In this document: positions 12,401-23,129 of the stretch, in pieces
How the letters are laid out: each line of letters starts with the position of its first letter
Numbering within the stretch: the first letter of the stretch is position 1
Assembly (NCBI GenBank): GCA_963678705.1
Contig: OY783211.1
Coordinates: forward strand, 11,794,603 to 11,858,602
Reading direction: 5' to 3'
Length of the DNA stretch: 64,000 nucleotides
Origin: Panorpa germanica
Lineage: Eukaryota > Arthropoda > Insecta > Mecoptera > Panorpidae
The notes under the pieces: model-generated
Told to the model about the DNA's origin: nothing
The model's input: the letters and a program-made list of their open reading frames with translations, nothing else
Database searches by the model: none
Program-made: the position numbers and the translations under genes

Positions 12401-13475
12401 CTGTATTGTATTACAGTATTATTATAATGTAATGACTATGAATGCACACATACTAATGCAAGTCTTCATGGGAACGATGAAATAAGTGTTTTTAATAAAA
12501 ATGAAACCAAAAAAGGATTATACTTGTGTTTTTGTTTGTCGATTGAACAGATTTTCTTCTTCTTATGTTCGTACCACTGTACCATGTTGGAGTAAGATCT
12601 CAGAGGTGAAATTTTGAGAATAAATGGTGAAATATGTAATTAAGAACGTATGCGTATTTGCTAGCTTGAAAGTGAGGCTCCTTCACATGTAGCTGATTTA
12701 ATATTTTTTTTAAATTATAAATAAATGACTTTTTTTTTTAATAAAGTAGGCAAGCAGTGTTTTATGGTTTTTTGTAATATAAAAGTAATAAACCGCCATT
12801 ATTTATTTTGTTTGTTGATTGTCGAGAAAATACTAAAATTTATAACAGAGATTTAATTTTAAATAAAAATGAAATTATTGAGATTTCTGTATAATTTATA
12901 ATTTTCAATTTACGGCAGACAATTTGTATCTGTTTAAGCTCGTAAGAACAGTTGAGTAATTGCTTTTTAAACTTCTTTTTTATAACTATTTAAATAACAC
13001 AGTTTATATATGTTAATGATATGGCATTTTAATAAAATATTATTAACATATTTTTATTGTTTTTTAATATTACTTTGCCCTTATTTATAAATTCTACATA
13101 ATTATTCAACTTTTAAATATATATAATTTATTAAAACTTATAATTTTTCTAAAAATATATTTCGTTAGTTTATTACCGATGCCAGAACATGAGCTCCAAC
13201 CGTATATATTTTACCCAGGAGCAAGTGGAGCCTGAGAAAACCTAGAAAAAGACCCATTGCCTTGTAGAACAGAAGCAATTACAATTACAACAGTTACATT
13301 TTCTATGAGAAGTAGAAATGAATCTTGTAATAATCTTGTAGCAAGCTAAAAATATACAAATATCTATCTAAGTTAAGGTAGGGTTCAAACATTTGGAAAT
13401 GTAGACAACAACAAACTATTTTGGTTTAGAATAGAATAGATCAACACGCTTAAATATTACTAATCTAACGCTTAA

Positions 13476-14125
13476 GGCCTGTCTCAGTATGGCACCGTAT
13501 TTAAGCGACGGCGTATTCGGACGTAAATCGGCGGATTGGATGAGCTACAAAGCAAAGCGCCTATGTGTGTCACAGATGTCTGTAGTCGTGTATTAGGGGG
13601 TGTATTGGAGTTCTTTAGCACTTATATAATTTATCATGAGAGCACACTTTAACTTTAATTTTTATCGATACACTACTGGTATTAAAGGGACTTTAGCATT
13701 TACTATATATCTGAGTTCTGGTGGGCGTGAATTTAAATCGTGAATCGGTGTCCATGATTCACTGAAATACAAACATAAACTGCATGCAGAACATAGTGAT
13801 GTCGCCGATAGATTTCATTTGAAGCGTATTGCAGCGTAACAACAAGCGATCTTAGGTATCCCCTCCAGTCTGAGGCGGCTGTTTGCATTTACAAAGGTTC
13901 GGATAGGATATCGTTGTAGTAGTGGTAACGCTTGGATAAAATTCGCCTTTATACGCTTCTAATGTTCGAGGTAGTGCCGCCCGTATTCGGACGGCTTTGT
14001 AGCGTGCAGTCTGAGAGCTCCAGAGCGATCTCATTACATTTACATGGTTCGGATAGGTAAAGCGTAGTAGCCCGTATACGTCCGGCAGAAATTCGCTTAA
14101 ATACGGTGCCATACTGAGACAGGCC
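13476..14125. mobile_element. Harbinger-like MITE, copy 2 (650 bp)
   Basis: This is the same element as 2183-2855, in the same orientation, with 33-bp terminal inverted repeats starting GGCCTGTCTCAGTATGG and flanking TAA duplications (13473-13475 and 14126-14128). It differs from copy 1 by scattered substitutions and short deletions. Position 18 of both terminal repeats is C here but G in copy 1. The internal hairpin is disrupted (GGCGGATTG against CAAAGCGCC). It encodes no transposase. Confidence 0.85.
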
Positions 14126-14128
14126 TAA

Positions 14129-15230
14129 CACATGCGTTGACGATTATGACATTAAAACATAACCTACAATTTGTAGTATAAACGTATCAGAACGTTTCTT
14201 ACGCAAAATCAACAATTTATATAAACAAATAACTGTAATAATCTAACCCTTATTTTAGTTAAATGAATGTGTCGATACGATACGATTAGACAAATATTCG
14301 AGTGTTCAATATTTACATATTTTCAAAACAAGTGTGGACACGTGGTCCTGCACGTCCACTTAACCTTAAATAATTAGCCAACATCACAAATAATTTAACA
14401 CACAAGTGTGAGCGCGGTCTAAAATTGAAATATTTATTATTTTCATAATTCAAACGGAGAATTGTTCTACTTGGTTAAATTTTGTTCTTAATTTAATATT
14501 TGAATATTTTCTGTTGTTAGAATTATGTGCATTTTACCAGTAACAGTTCAATTGAACAGCCGTGTATTTTACGCAGGTAACACTATCTTTCAATCTTTCT
14601 CGCTGCAAACAATGTACAGTTATTTTATATTAAAAAAAAACTCTTAACTGTACTTTTCCACCCACCTTGATTCAGTGATTCCTCCCTTATTTTGATTTCA
14701 ACAGACGCACCCCTCTACTAGTGCTAGTTCGCTCGTGCTCGTTAATTTACAGTAACAAAATACAATATAATCAGGTTTCTTTTTCTCTCTGTACCTCTAC
14801 CTACCCTCCACGCCTGAATCGACGTCGACATTTAATACAGTAAGGGAATGTTAATGCAGCTGTCCATGCCGGGCCGGGTGCCGGGTGTACACGTACATTT
14901 ATATCTTTTTATCGTTTTTTCACCCTAATAATACTTAAAGTGATTGTTTACATTTTAATATTATTAAAACCACCTTTATCAGAAATACTGATACTTTCAA
15001 AATCATTGTTTGAATCTCCGCCGCACGCATGAAACACCAGGGTAGGTAGACACTTGTGCTGTACTTGTTTTTAACAATTTATTCGCTATTCTGTTGTTGT
15101 AATCCAGGGCCGCACAGGTTATACTTTATTTACCCCATTTATGTCACCACATCAACAAACTCACTATACAAATCCTAATAAATATGGTTCGAATTTATTT
15201 GCAATAAGAAGTCTTAAATTTGTTTCAAGA
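14129..15230. other. intergenic DNA, no gene recognised
   Basis: No gene is supported. A short GC-rich patch at about 14855-14895 contains three GCCGGG-type words in a row and precedes ordinary AT-rich DNA. It could be regulatory, but nothing else supports that. Confidence 0.4.
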
Positions 15231-15395
15231 AGTTCGTAGGTTGCCGTATAGATTGCACCACTATTGACAAACTTTAAACGTCAAAATTTCATGACATTCA
15301 AATCACTATTTTACGAGTTACAGTAGTTTCAGTGATGCTACTATTCTAATTTTCAAATCAATTGAAAAATTTGAATTTCGTGTGCTGATATGTAA
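15231..15395 (+). pseudogene. mariner 5'-end relic
   Basis: The sequence aligns by eye with two other relics in this window (17915-18115 on +, 26050-26205 on -). They share a CCACTATTGACAAA-like word, then GTCAAAATTTCATGACATTC, then a short open stretch. At 15361-15390 it reads IEKFEFRVLI, matching the N-terminus of mariner transposases (ME..EFRVLIKH). The frame is lost immediately afterwards, so only the 5' UTR and the first codons of an old mariner remain. Confidence 0.6.
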
Positions 15396-17914
15396 ACACC
15401 ACATAAGCCCCTGTAGTAGTTTTGTCAGGAAATATATTTTATATTACATCATTTTATTGGTTTACCGAATTTTTCGTTTCAATGCTTTACTTTAATAAAT
15501 TACATGTAAGTTTCCCATTTAATGCAATTTTTGAATGTATCGGCGTGTGCCATTCTGTTAAAATATGTGTAAAAGAGAAGACTATATTACATTATAACAA
15601 GTGAACTTACGAGTGAAAGAGATAAAAGTAATAAATCAGTCGCGTGGCTTGTAGTAGATAAGAATTGTAGTTACGTGTACAGTGTGTCAAAAGAGTTCCT
15701 CTTTTTAATGTAAAATAAGAAGTGTAAACAATTATTTTACCTTATATAATTTACCTTCAGTTGTATTAGTTAAATATCACAGACTTTGATAAGACAGTAT
15801 TTTACTTGTACGTAGAAATTTAGATGAAACATATTGCTAGTAAAGTAGGAGGAGTTTTTAAAGACGAATACTGGTTTTGTAATACTCGTACTTGTATTAA
15901 AAAATTTAGATATTAAAAATATTTTAATAAACATCCTAATAATATTAACATCCTTGACATCATATCATTATATGTAAAAACTATGTGACTTATATTAATT
16001 AAATATTACTTAGAAATTAATAATTTTCATATTTCACATATGAATTTGTATATTCAAACACGCAGATACCATGTTCACATGGTGATTACAGAATGTTTTG
16101 ATTGATTGATTGATTTATCAGTTGTTAAAATCGCCATAAAACCACAGAAAGAAAGGTTTTATTATTTCAAAAACAAAAAAGAAAGGTTTTATTATTTCAA
16201 AATATTAAGTAATAATTGTTTCATTAATTCAAAAGAAGTCAGTTTATAATTAAAACAGCAATAGATTAAGTCACAGAATATTATTAAGTAAAACTTTTAC
16301 GAGAAATATAATCTGAAAATTGTATTATTTGCGAATGGCAATTAATTAAAAGATTTCTCAGATTGATTTCTTCGGTATAATGTAAAATATATTAAAATAT
16401 TCTTCACGCATCATAATTATACCATTACCAATTAGTATATATATTTTTTATAAATAGTTTTCATAAAATATTAATGGATACATACTTTACACCCATTCTG
16501 TATTCCTACAGAGGCCCGGTGCAAAGAACGGATGTACCAAAATTTTATTTTTTTATTTATATTTTTTATTATTTTTTTACTTTTTCTTGGTTTACTAAAT
16601 GCACTAATAATATATGTACTTAAATTAATGACAGGGTGCTTTTAAATTTTTTTTTTTGAAATATGAATTATATTCTCATGAATTGAATCAAAATTTTATG
16701 ATTTGCAATCTATAATTTAAGCTTGTAATAAAAATAAAAACTGTACTTCTTTGTAATCTGAAACAATTCTAAATAAACATCTAACTCACTATTTAAAACT
16801 GTTAGATATAATATTTTAGTCTTGTTGTAGGTGCATATAACAAGCAAAATCAATTGTACTGCTCTTCTCCACGCACTTTCTAAAGTGAATCCCGTAAGAG
16901 TAACATAAAACCTAATATATATACAAAGTAAGGCTTCACAGTTTCTCTGCACCTAATTTCGAGAACCTAAATTTAAATTTTCTAATAAAATATAATCTAA
17001 ATTAGGATTCAAATTAATAAAACCGCTGGAGTTATTTTTAATAATGAAGAAATTCTACAAAAACCGTAGGTATGCTTCATTTTGTCGCCTTATAAAATTT
17101 GTCAGTAACTTTTAAATTAAAGAAAACAAAATAATTTAAAACTGTTGCGTTGCATTCAAAATTAAAAAACAAACTTAAATAATATTTTGTTGTATTTTTT
17201 TTATCTCTCAGTTTGAAACAATTTTAACGAGGATCTAGTATACATAACTTTGCCCCGTTTTATAAGCTATTATTGTATTTTAAAATAATTATATATTTCA
17301 TTTAAATATTTAAAATTGAAAATTATTCGAAAATAAATTGTTTTTTAATGTCAGACCTTAATAAGTAATGTGTTAAATTTGAATTTAAAATGAAACAAAA
17401 AATTTAGTTATTGTTTTTAATCTAAAATATCATTAATTTAGTTTACTCGTTTACATAGAACATAATAAAACGTCAGTTATATTTATGCTGTAGTTAAATA
17501 AGGTAATTTCATAAGCTTAGAATAAGATGATTCTTATACCAAGGCATATTTGTAACGAGGTCAGTTTTGTATTTAAATAAGATTGTGCCACTAGCTACTG
17601 GCGCCATCTAATTGTCAGGGTACAAATGATTGTTAGTAAGTTTGGATTGTCCCTGATCGTTGACAAATTATTAAATCAACTTTTTACATCGATCCATACA
17701 AATGTCAAACTTTGGACATCATTCAGCCACTAAATAGTACATAGCTAGTAGGTAAGATTTCCCCAATTAAAAAAATAATAAATTTATATATTTAACGTTG
17801 TCGTGTTTCCGATGCTGAGTCTTATCACCGACGACCTCGTTGGTAGTTTTTATAATGCCGTGGCCTCATACATCACATCACCTCATAAGTTTATAGGATG
17901 ACTTATACTCGTAG
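15396..17914. other. AT-rich intergenic DNA, no gene recognised
   Basis: I see no gene here. The content is mostly A/T runs. One member of the three-copy GACGACCTC word lies at about 17805-17860. The region 17580-17740 contains mariner-like phrases (GGCGCCATC, CAAATGTCAAACTTTGGACAT) and may be a further, badly eroded mariner 5' end. Confidence 0.4.
16151..16202. repeat. 22-bp direct repeat
   Basis: A 22-bp word beginning GAAAGGTTTTATTATTTCAA occurs at 16151-16172 and again at 16181-16202, separated by 8 nt of A-rich DNA. It looks like a local tandem duplication or a target-site footprint. Confidence 0.7.
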
Positions 17915-18115
17915 ATGGCGCTACTATTGGCAAATCCATATGATTCTTAGATAGTTCTAAACTTCAAACGATATGTGTCAAAATTTCATGACATTCCAAC
18001 TGTTATTTGTTCCAGTGACGCTACTTTTGAAATTTAAAATTTTTTTGGAAAAATCTGAATTTCGTATGTTGATAATACATTGCCTTTTAATGGGAAAAAA
18101 TACCACAATCACAGA
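17915..18115 (+). pseudogene. mariner 5'-end relic with transposase N-terminus
   Basis: This is the best preserved of the three mariner relics. After a 5' UTR shared with the others (ATGGCGCTACTATTGGCAAA, then GTCAAAATTTCATGACATTCC), positions 18045-18104 read LEKSEFRMLI followed by IHCLLMGKNT. That corresponds to the conserved mariner start ME..EFRVLIKHCFLMGKNT. The initiator ATG is changed to TTG and the frame stops matching after this. No terminal inverted repeat was identified. Confidence 0.65.
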
Positions 18116-18124
18116 AATTTCATG

Positions 18125-18383
18125 ATTTTTTAACCTTCCCGTCCTCATTGTCACGTTTTATCACACATTACGTACCCCCCCCCCCCCCCCCCCTCTCTGT
18201 TGTGACGTCGCACATATAAAAAGAAAATAATTTTTAGTCTTTCTTTGTTTTTTGGTCGTAATATTTTTTTTTTTTTAAGTTTAATTTTAATTAGATATGT
18301 CATCACAAATCCAATAACTCCTCATCCCCACATATCACATCTTGTCACACTTTGATTACCCCCTCCCCCTGGTTTGAGTGTGA
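18125..18383 (+). repeat. interspersed repeat (GTCACACATT / GTGTGACG family), interrupted copy
   Basis: This older repeat is built from a duplicated unit containing TTGTCACACATT followed by a C-rich run and a GTGACG word. It includes a 19-nt C tract (18175-18193). Its right end GTGTGA is cut at 18383 by the LTR element and resumes at 25164 as CGTTATTAATAGATGGCC. Related sequences lie at about 35085-35270, 44845-45140 and 46085-46215. The class is unknown. The copy at 44845 begins with CATCCATAAATTACGTTACAC-like text, the reverse complement of the expected right end, which suggests terminal inverted repeats. Confidence 0.55.
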
Positions 18384-18799
18384 AATTAATCTTTTGGGAG
18401 AAGATTAATACAAAAAAAAGACAAGTAGTAATTTAAACATTGAACTTTTATTTGCACTTGTAATAATACACGTAAGCTTTGAAGTTAAACTAATTAGATG
18501 TGTGTTCGGTATAGTTGAACAATCACAACTACTACGTTGATTATTATATTGAGACTGAGCTCCTGGGCAATGTGACCATGTGTTTATATAGTATTATTTG
18601 TCATTTGATGACCTATAAGCAAATGGTTACTATGCAGATGACAATGGTACGATGGGTACGACTTGCTGTTGTCAATAGGTAATATGAGTAATATTAGTCT
18701 TATCTTAAGGTGATTAAATTATGCGAGTAATATTAGACTCGTCTGGGTATTTATGATATATATGATATATATGTTGGTATTATATATAAGAAATTAACT
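18384..18799 (-). repeat. 3' LTR (416 bp)
   Basis: This LTR appears identical to 24744-25159. As the 3' LTR it would supply the polyadenylation site; AATAAA on the minus strand is at 18447-18452, downstream of the R start. It is bounded on the left by the target duplication GTGA and on the right by the polypurine tract. Confidence 0.95.
18447..18452 (-). promoter_or_regulatory. polyadenylation signal in 3' LTR
   Basis: AATAAA in the context GTGCAAATAAAAGTTC, about 100 nt downstream of the TCAGT initiator position in the LTR, is placed correctly to define R. The same signal sits at 24807-24812 in the 5' LTR. Confidence 0.6.
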
Positions 18800-18810
18800 C
18801 CTCCACCCTT
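18800..18810 (-). other. polypurine tract
   Basis: On the element's strand GGGTGGAGGAG immediately precedes the 3' LTR start (AGTTAATT). This is the expected primer site for plus-strand DNA synthesis. Confidence 0.85.
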
Positions 18811-18820
18811 ACTTGAAAAC

Positions 18821-19807
18821 TTATAATTGTGAATTTTCTTTTTCACTAGTACCAGTTTTTAACGATTCCAATTTCTTTTCAGTTTTAATTATCTTTTGTT
18901 TTCTTTTGTACAATAGATAACTAATGATAGTTACAATTATTATTAGGGTGAGTACATAAATGATTGTATTTATTTGTGAATGAACATTTGTATGTTTGAG
19001 TTGAATCTCATTCAAAGGGGTCAATTGTTTCAATTGGTTAATAAGTTGGTTATCATATGTTAGTTGTTTAAAATTGTCAATAGTTATGTTTACATTGGTT
19101 GTATTATTTATTTTAATTGTGTTTGGAAATGGTATTGATTTCCAATTGATTTCACTGTGTTTCACTATTTTTCCACCTAGGTAAAATGAATCACTTTTTA
19201 TGATACAGTGTTCTTGTAACTCGATCATGTAGTTTCCTAGGATCTGCTCTTGTCTGGTTTTATCTCCGCAAATGATGGTGATGAGGGTTTCACGGCTTGT
19301 GGAATAGATCCAGTGAGTGTCGTCTATTTGTTGGAGGTTTTCCTTGAAGTCTGGTATCTTGGTGATATCGCATCTTGGTGTGGCTGTCGCTCGTATGAGT
19401 GGGACTATGCATGTTGATGTCTGCGTGATACCTTGTTCTGTGAACTTACTACATGTGAACTGTCTAGTTCTAGTTTTAATACATGGGTCATTTTCAAAAT
19501 AATAAGTAATATCATTAATCAAAATATATTTTGCCTCTGGAAAAATGATTTGGTAAGTATTATTTTTGAGTATGGGAAGAGGTTGTAATGCATACAGAGT
19601 AAATAACATTTCATGGGCTAATGGGATGTTTATTATTATTATTATTTTGTGTTTATCTTGATATGCTTGTGTAACAATACTTTTTGTTAACTCATATTTG
19701 TCTTCTAAGTAGGGTATGACGTATTGGTTTTTCACTTGATTAGATATTTGAATTAAATCGTTATTTATTTCAGGTAATGTAAAGATTGTTGAATGATGTT
19801 TATTCAT
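18821..19807 (-). CDS. env: env-like protein, membrane-proximal part only (328 aa)
   Basis: The third frame of the LTR element overlaps the end of pol by 8 nt (ATGAATAA carries the env start and the pol stop). Residues 281-300 form a single strong transmembrane segment followed by a basic KRKQK anchor and a charged tail of about 25 residues. Six cysteines (109, 119, 133, 146, 180, 201), the CIVPLIRA segment (133-140) and LGGKIV (210-215) follow the pattern of the C-terminal part of F-type envelope proteins shared by insect errantiviruses and baculoviruses. No signal peptide, furin-type cleavage site with a following fusion peptide, or N-terminal subunit is present, and the frame is closed by a stop 7 codons upstream of the ATG. 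A spliced leader could add an N-terminus, but none was identified. As it stands it would be a truncated membrane protein. The function is inferred. Confidence 0.75.
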   Translation of the reverse strand: MNKHHSTIFTLPEINNDLIQISNQVKNQYVIPYLEDKYELTKSIVTQAYQDKHKIIIIINIPLAHEMLFTLYALQPLPILKNNTYQIIFPEAKYILINDITYYFENDPCIKTRTRQFTCSKFTEQGITQTSTCIVPLIRATATPRCDITKIPDFKENLQQIDDTHWIYSTSRETLITIICGDKTRQEQILGNYMIELQEHCIIKSDSFYLGGKIVKHSEINWKSIPFPNTIKINNTTNVNITIDNFKQLTYDNQLINQLKQLTPLNEIQLKHTNVHSQINTIIYVLTLIIIVTIISYLLYKRKQKIIKTEKKLESLKTGTSEKENSQL

Positions 19808-22800
19808 TTGAAGGAATGTTTTTATTTATCAATTCCTTGATGTGTCTAAATAGGTGTTTGCCAGTTTGTATGTTTTTAATAGTGGCTTTTCCATACATAT
19901 TTAATTCTGTTATTTTGTATGGACCTAAGTTCATAGATGTTTTTCCTTTTCTAGATGGTCCTCGTATATAAACGGTATCATCTATTTTAAACTTTGTAGG
20001 TGCTAACTTTTTATTTATTCTTTCTATATATTTCTCTTTTTCTATCTGTGTTCTTTCGGCTATTGATGTTTGCAATATTTTTAATGCGTTTTGATGTTCG
20101 TTAATATTTTCTGTAGCTAAAATTCTTTGTTCTTCAAAGTCGGTTATATTTATATTAGCTCTTCTTTTACCAAAAAGTGCTTCGAAAGGTGTCATATTAA
20201 TGGTGGAATGTGTTGACGAATTGTATGCGAGTAAACATTTAGTCATGATGTCTTCAGGTGACATGTTTGTTGTTTGTAGAATGCGGAAATGTTCTATTAG
20301 TGTGCTGTGTAGTCTTTCTACTAAAGAATTTCCGGTATGATGATCTGGGGTCGTGAAATGAATTTTTACTTTATGCAAGGATAATAATTCCTTTATTGTA
20401 TCACTTGTAAATTCTGTTCCACTATCTGATACAATGGTATTGGGTATTCCGTATAGGGAAAATAACTTTATTAGTACATTAGTTATGTCGTATGCATTTT
20501 TACTTTTGAGGTGTGATGCAGTGGCGAATCTTGTTAGTGCGTCAATGGTGGTTAAAAAGATTTGATTTGCTATGAAAAATAAATCTATATGTACTTTCTC
20601 GAAAGCTTTTCGTGGTGTTGCTGTTATTTCCAGGAGTGCTTGAGTGGGTTTTCTCGTATACTTGGATGTTTGACATTCTACACAATTATTAATGAATTGT
20701 TTGGCATCATATTTTAATGAGGGCCAGTAATAAAGTTTTGTCAATTGCTTTATTAGTTCATTAGCGTTCCTATGGTTGGTTACATTAGTGTGATATTCAT
20801 GTAATAAACTGTTTCTTGTATCTATTTTTTCTATGTAACTAACTTGAGTGATACATCTGAATAATTTGTATCCTGATAATGTTCGTGCATGTATTTTCAC
20901 TAACATTCTATAGGTGTTGTCTGTACAGAATATATAATATTTATTTTGTGGATTAAGGTGTTTTATCAATATAGTAGTTAATTGATCCATTGGTGCTGAT
21001 TTAGTATCTAACATAATATGTGTAATGTATTGGTTCTCTCGTTTAAACGTAGTGTGGTGTTTTTGTTGAAATCCTGTTGTAATAATTACTTGATGGTTGT
21101 GTAATTCTAGCGGAGTTTCACATATTGGTATTCCGATGTCGCTGTCTTCTTGTGAATGTTGTGTGGCGTCTTCATCAATTTCTATTTCGATAAGTTGGTC
21201 TGCTTTTTGTGAGGTCACTTTTAATTCACTGAGAGGAATATTATCTTCTTCATCACTGGTTTCATCGGTGTTAACTATCAGGGATTGTTGATCTAAGTTT
21301 TTATGAGATAATGCATTTATTTTAACGCGAGAAAGTGCGTCTGCTACTACGTTGTCCTTTCCAGGTTTATAATGGATATCAAAATCGTAGTCAAATAGTT
21401 TTACTTGATAGCGGGCTAACTTGCTTGAGCTATCTTTGTGAGTTTTCAACCATGCTAAGGGTTGATGGTCAGTAAATAGGTCAAATTTTCGTCCGTATAG
21501 GTAGTGATGAAAATGTTTCACTGCCCACACTATTGCGAGTAATTCTTTTTCGATTGTGGCATAATTACACTCGGCTGGGTTTAGCGTGCGCGAAGCATAA
21601 GCTATAGGATGGTCGTCTTGTGATAATACGGCTCCTAAGGCGTAATTTGATGCGTCTGTAGTTAATGAGAATTTCTTTGTTAAATCGGGTCTTTTAAGTA
21701 CTGGTTCATTTATGAGAAGTTGTTTTAGTTTTTCATAGGCTTCTATATATTCTGGAGTTTGTTGATTTTTGACTCCTTTCTTCAAACATGCTGTGAGTGG
21801 TTTTGCAATTTTTGCATAGCTAGGTATGAATTTTCTATAGAATCCGGTTAGTCCTAAAAAACTCTTAATCTCTGTAGTGGTTCTTGGAATAGGGAATTTT
21901 CTTATTGCTTCAATTTTCTCAGGGTTGGGTTTAGCTCCGTGTTCTGTTATAACGTGACCTAGAAACTTTGTTTCATGTTTCAGAAATTCACACTTGTCCT
22001 GTTGAAGCTTGAGATTGCTTTCTCTGAGACGTTGGAGTACTAAGTTTAAATGTTGGAGATGTTGTTGTAAACTAGTTCCAAAAATAACGATATCGTCTAA
22101 ATAAACGAGACATATTTTTCCAATGAGTCCGTCAAGGACATGATTCATTAATCTCTGGAAGATGGCTGGGGCATTTTTAAGGCCGAAAGGCATGCGTAAA
22201 AACTCATAATGACCATATGAAGTTGAGAATGCAGTTTTTTCGATGCTTTCTGGTTCGACTTCAATTTGATGGAAACCTGAATGGAGGTCCAGCAAAGTAA
22301 AGTAGTTTGCTCTTCCAAGACTGTCTAAGATATCTTGCATGTTAGGGATTGGAAATTTATCTTCAATTGTGATGTCATTTAATTTTTTATAATCAATGGC
22401 CATTCGAAACTTTTTCTGTCCCGATTGGTCATCTTTCTTTGATACAATGAGTACAGGATGATTGTATGGAGAACGTGATTTTCTAATTACTCCCTTTTCT
22501 AATAGTGTCTGTACTTGTCTATTCACTTCTTGTTGAGTGCTTTCAGGTAATCTATAATTTCTAGAAAATATAGGCTCGTGAGATGTTGTGCGTATGGAAC
22601 ACTTGATGTCATGGGTAAATGTGAGTATTTCCTTCTCACGTGGAAATAGATCTTCGTATTTATTGAGTAATTTATACAGTTGTTCTTTTTCTTCAGTATT
22701 CATATGTTCGTCTTGAACTGTGATGCTATTTAAATGTGGGTTTTTTTCAACATTGTGATGTATTGGTATGATGGTTTTGGGTGTTTCTAATATGTTTTTA

Positions 22801-23129
22801 GGAATATTTATTATTGCTTTTATTTGTGATATCAAATCGTTTCCGATTAAACCATCAAAGTCATTTGAGAACTTGAATAGATAAATCTTGGTGAAACCTT
22901 GTGTTTTGAATATCGGGAATATCGGAATCTCAGCTACCTGCGTATGCGTGGTAGTTTGATGTGGTGTTTGTATAACGAAATTTTCATTTGTTATATATTC
23001 CTTGTAGTGTTTATATGCGAATTTGGGGTTAAGTATTGTTCTAGAAGATCCGGTGTCGATGAGTAGTTTCGCTTGTAATGATTTGATGTATATGTATGGC
23101 AATTCATCGTTTTTATTTGTATTAATCAT
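19800..23129 (-). CDS. pol: Pol polyprotein: protease, reverse transcriptase, RNase H, integrase (1109 aa)
   Basis: This is the enzyme polyprotein of the LTR element. Domains in order: aspartic protease with LLIDTGSS (catalytic Asp25); reverse transcriptase with LLDLHSGF (Asp281), MPFGLKNAP (313-321) and YLDD (343-346); RNase H with TTDAS (Asp492), IEKEL (527-530 region) and LFTDHQPL (Asp554); integrase with an HHCC zinc site (His780, His786, Cys816, Cys819) and a D,D-35-E core (Asp849 in HIDL, Asp902 in SDSGTEF, Glu938 in VERLH); and a basic C-terminal part with RGPSRKGK (1057-1064). All catalytic residues are present and there is no internal stop. It lies in the -1 frame relative to gag and probably is made as Gag-Pol by frameshifting at 23135-23141. 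Its own ATG shares an A with the gag stop (TAATG), so re-initiation is an alternative. Its stop lies within the env start. Confidence 0.95.
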   Translation of the reverse strand: MINTNKNDELPYIYIKSLQAKLLIDTGSSRTILNPKFAYKHYKEYITNENFVIQTPHQTTTHTQVAEIPIFPIFKTQGFTKIYLFKFSNDFDGLIGNDLISQIKAIINIPKNILETPKTIIPIHHNVEKNPHLNSITVQDEHMNTEEKEQLYKLLNKYEDLFPREKEILTFTHDIKCSIRTTSHEPIFSRNYRLPESTQQEVNRQVQTLLEKGVIRKSRSPYNHPVLIVSKKDDQSGQKKFRMAIDYKKLNDITIEDKFPIPNMQDILDSLGRANYFTLLDLHSGFHQIEVEPESIEKTAFSTSYGHYEFLRMPFGLKNAPAIFQRLMNHVLDGLIGKICLVYLDDIVIFGTSLQQHLQHLNLVLQRLRESNLKLQQDKCEFLKHETKFLGHVITEHGAKPNPEKIEAIRKFPIPRTTTEIKSFLGLTGFYRKFIPSYAKIAKPLTACLKKGVKNQQTPEYIEAYEKLKQLLINEPVLKRPDLTKKFSLTTDASNYALGAVLSQDDHPIAYASRTLNPAECNYATIEKELLAIVWAVKHFHHYLYGRKFDLFTDHQPLAWLKTHKDSSSKLARYQVKLFDYDFDIHYKPGKDNVVADALSRVKINALSHKNLDQQSLIVNTDETSDEEDNIPLSELKVTSQKADQLIEIEIDEDATQHSQEDSDIGIPICETPLELHNHQVIITTGFQQKHHTTFKRENQYITHIMLDTKSAPMDQLTTILIKHLNPQNKYYIFCTDNTYRMLVKIHARTLSGYKLFRCITQVSYIEKIDTRNSLLHEYHTNVTNHRNANELIKQLTKLYYWPSLKYDAKQFINNCVECQTSKYTRKPTQALLEITATPRKAFEKVHIDLFFIANQIFLTTIDALTRFATASHLKSKNAYDITNVLIKLFSLYGIPNTIVSDSGTEFTSDTIKELLSLHKVKIHFTTPDHHTGNSLVERLHSTLIEHFRILQTTNMSPEDIMTKCLLAYNSSTHSTINMTPFEALFGKRRANINITDFEEQRILATENINEHQNALKILQTSIAERTQIEKEKYIERINKKLAPTKFKIDDTVYIRGPSRKGKTSMNLGPYKITELNMYGKATIKNIQTGKHLFRHIKELINKNIPSNE

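Larger units (their letters stand above)
6301..13472. other. AT-rich intergenic DNA with hairpins, no gene recognised
   Basis: No coding region could be supported in these roughly 7 kb. Open frames are short and biased to Phe, Leu, Ile, Lys and Asn. Notable items are listed separately: the inverted repeats at 7040-7079 and 9274-9426 and the repeated GACGACCTC-containing word near 6585-6640. GC-richer patches occur at about 10790-10820 (contains TGCGCATGTGC) and 12290-12350. The text around 9160-9540, with phrases such as CAGCCGTTTCTGGGACAT, reads like an old dispersed repeat, but its class is unknown. Confidence 0.45.

Noticed and set aside
16099-16116. GATTGATTGATTGATT run considered as a repeat array or CRISPR-like unit
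   Set aside because: Only four short tetranucleotide units without spacers.
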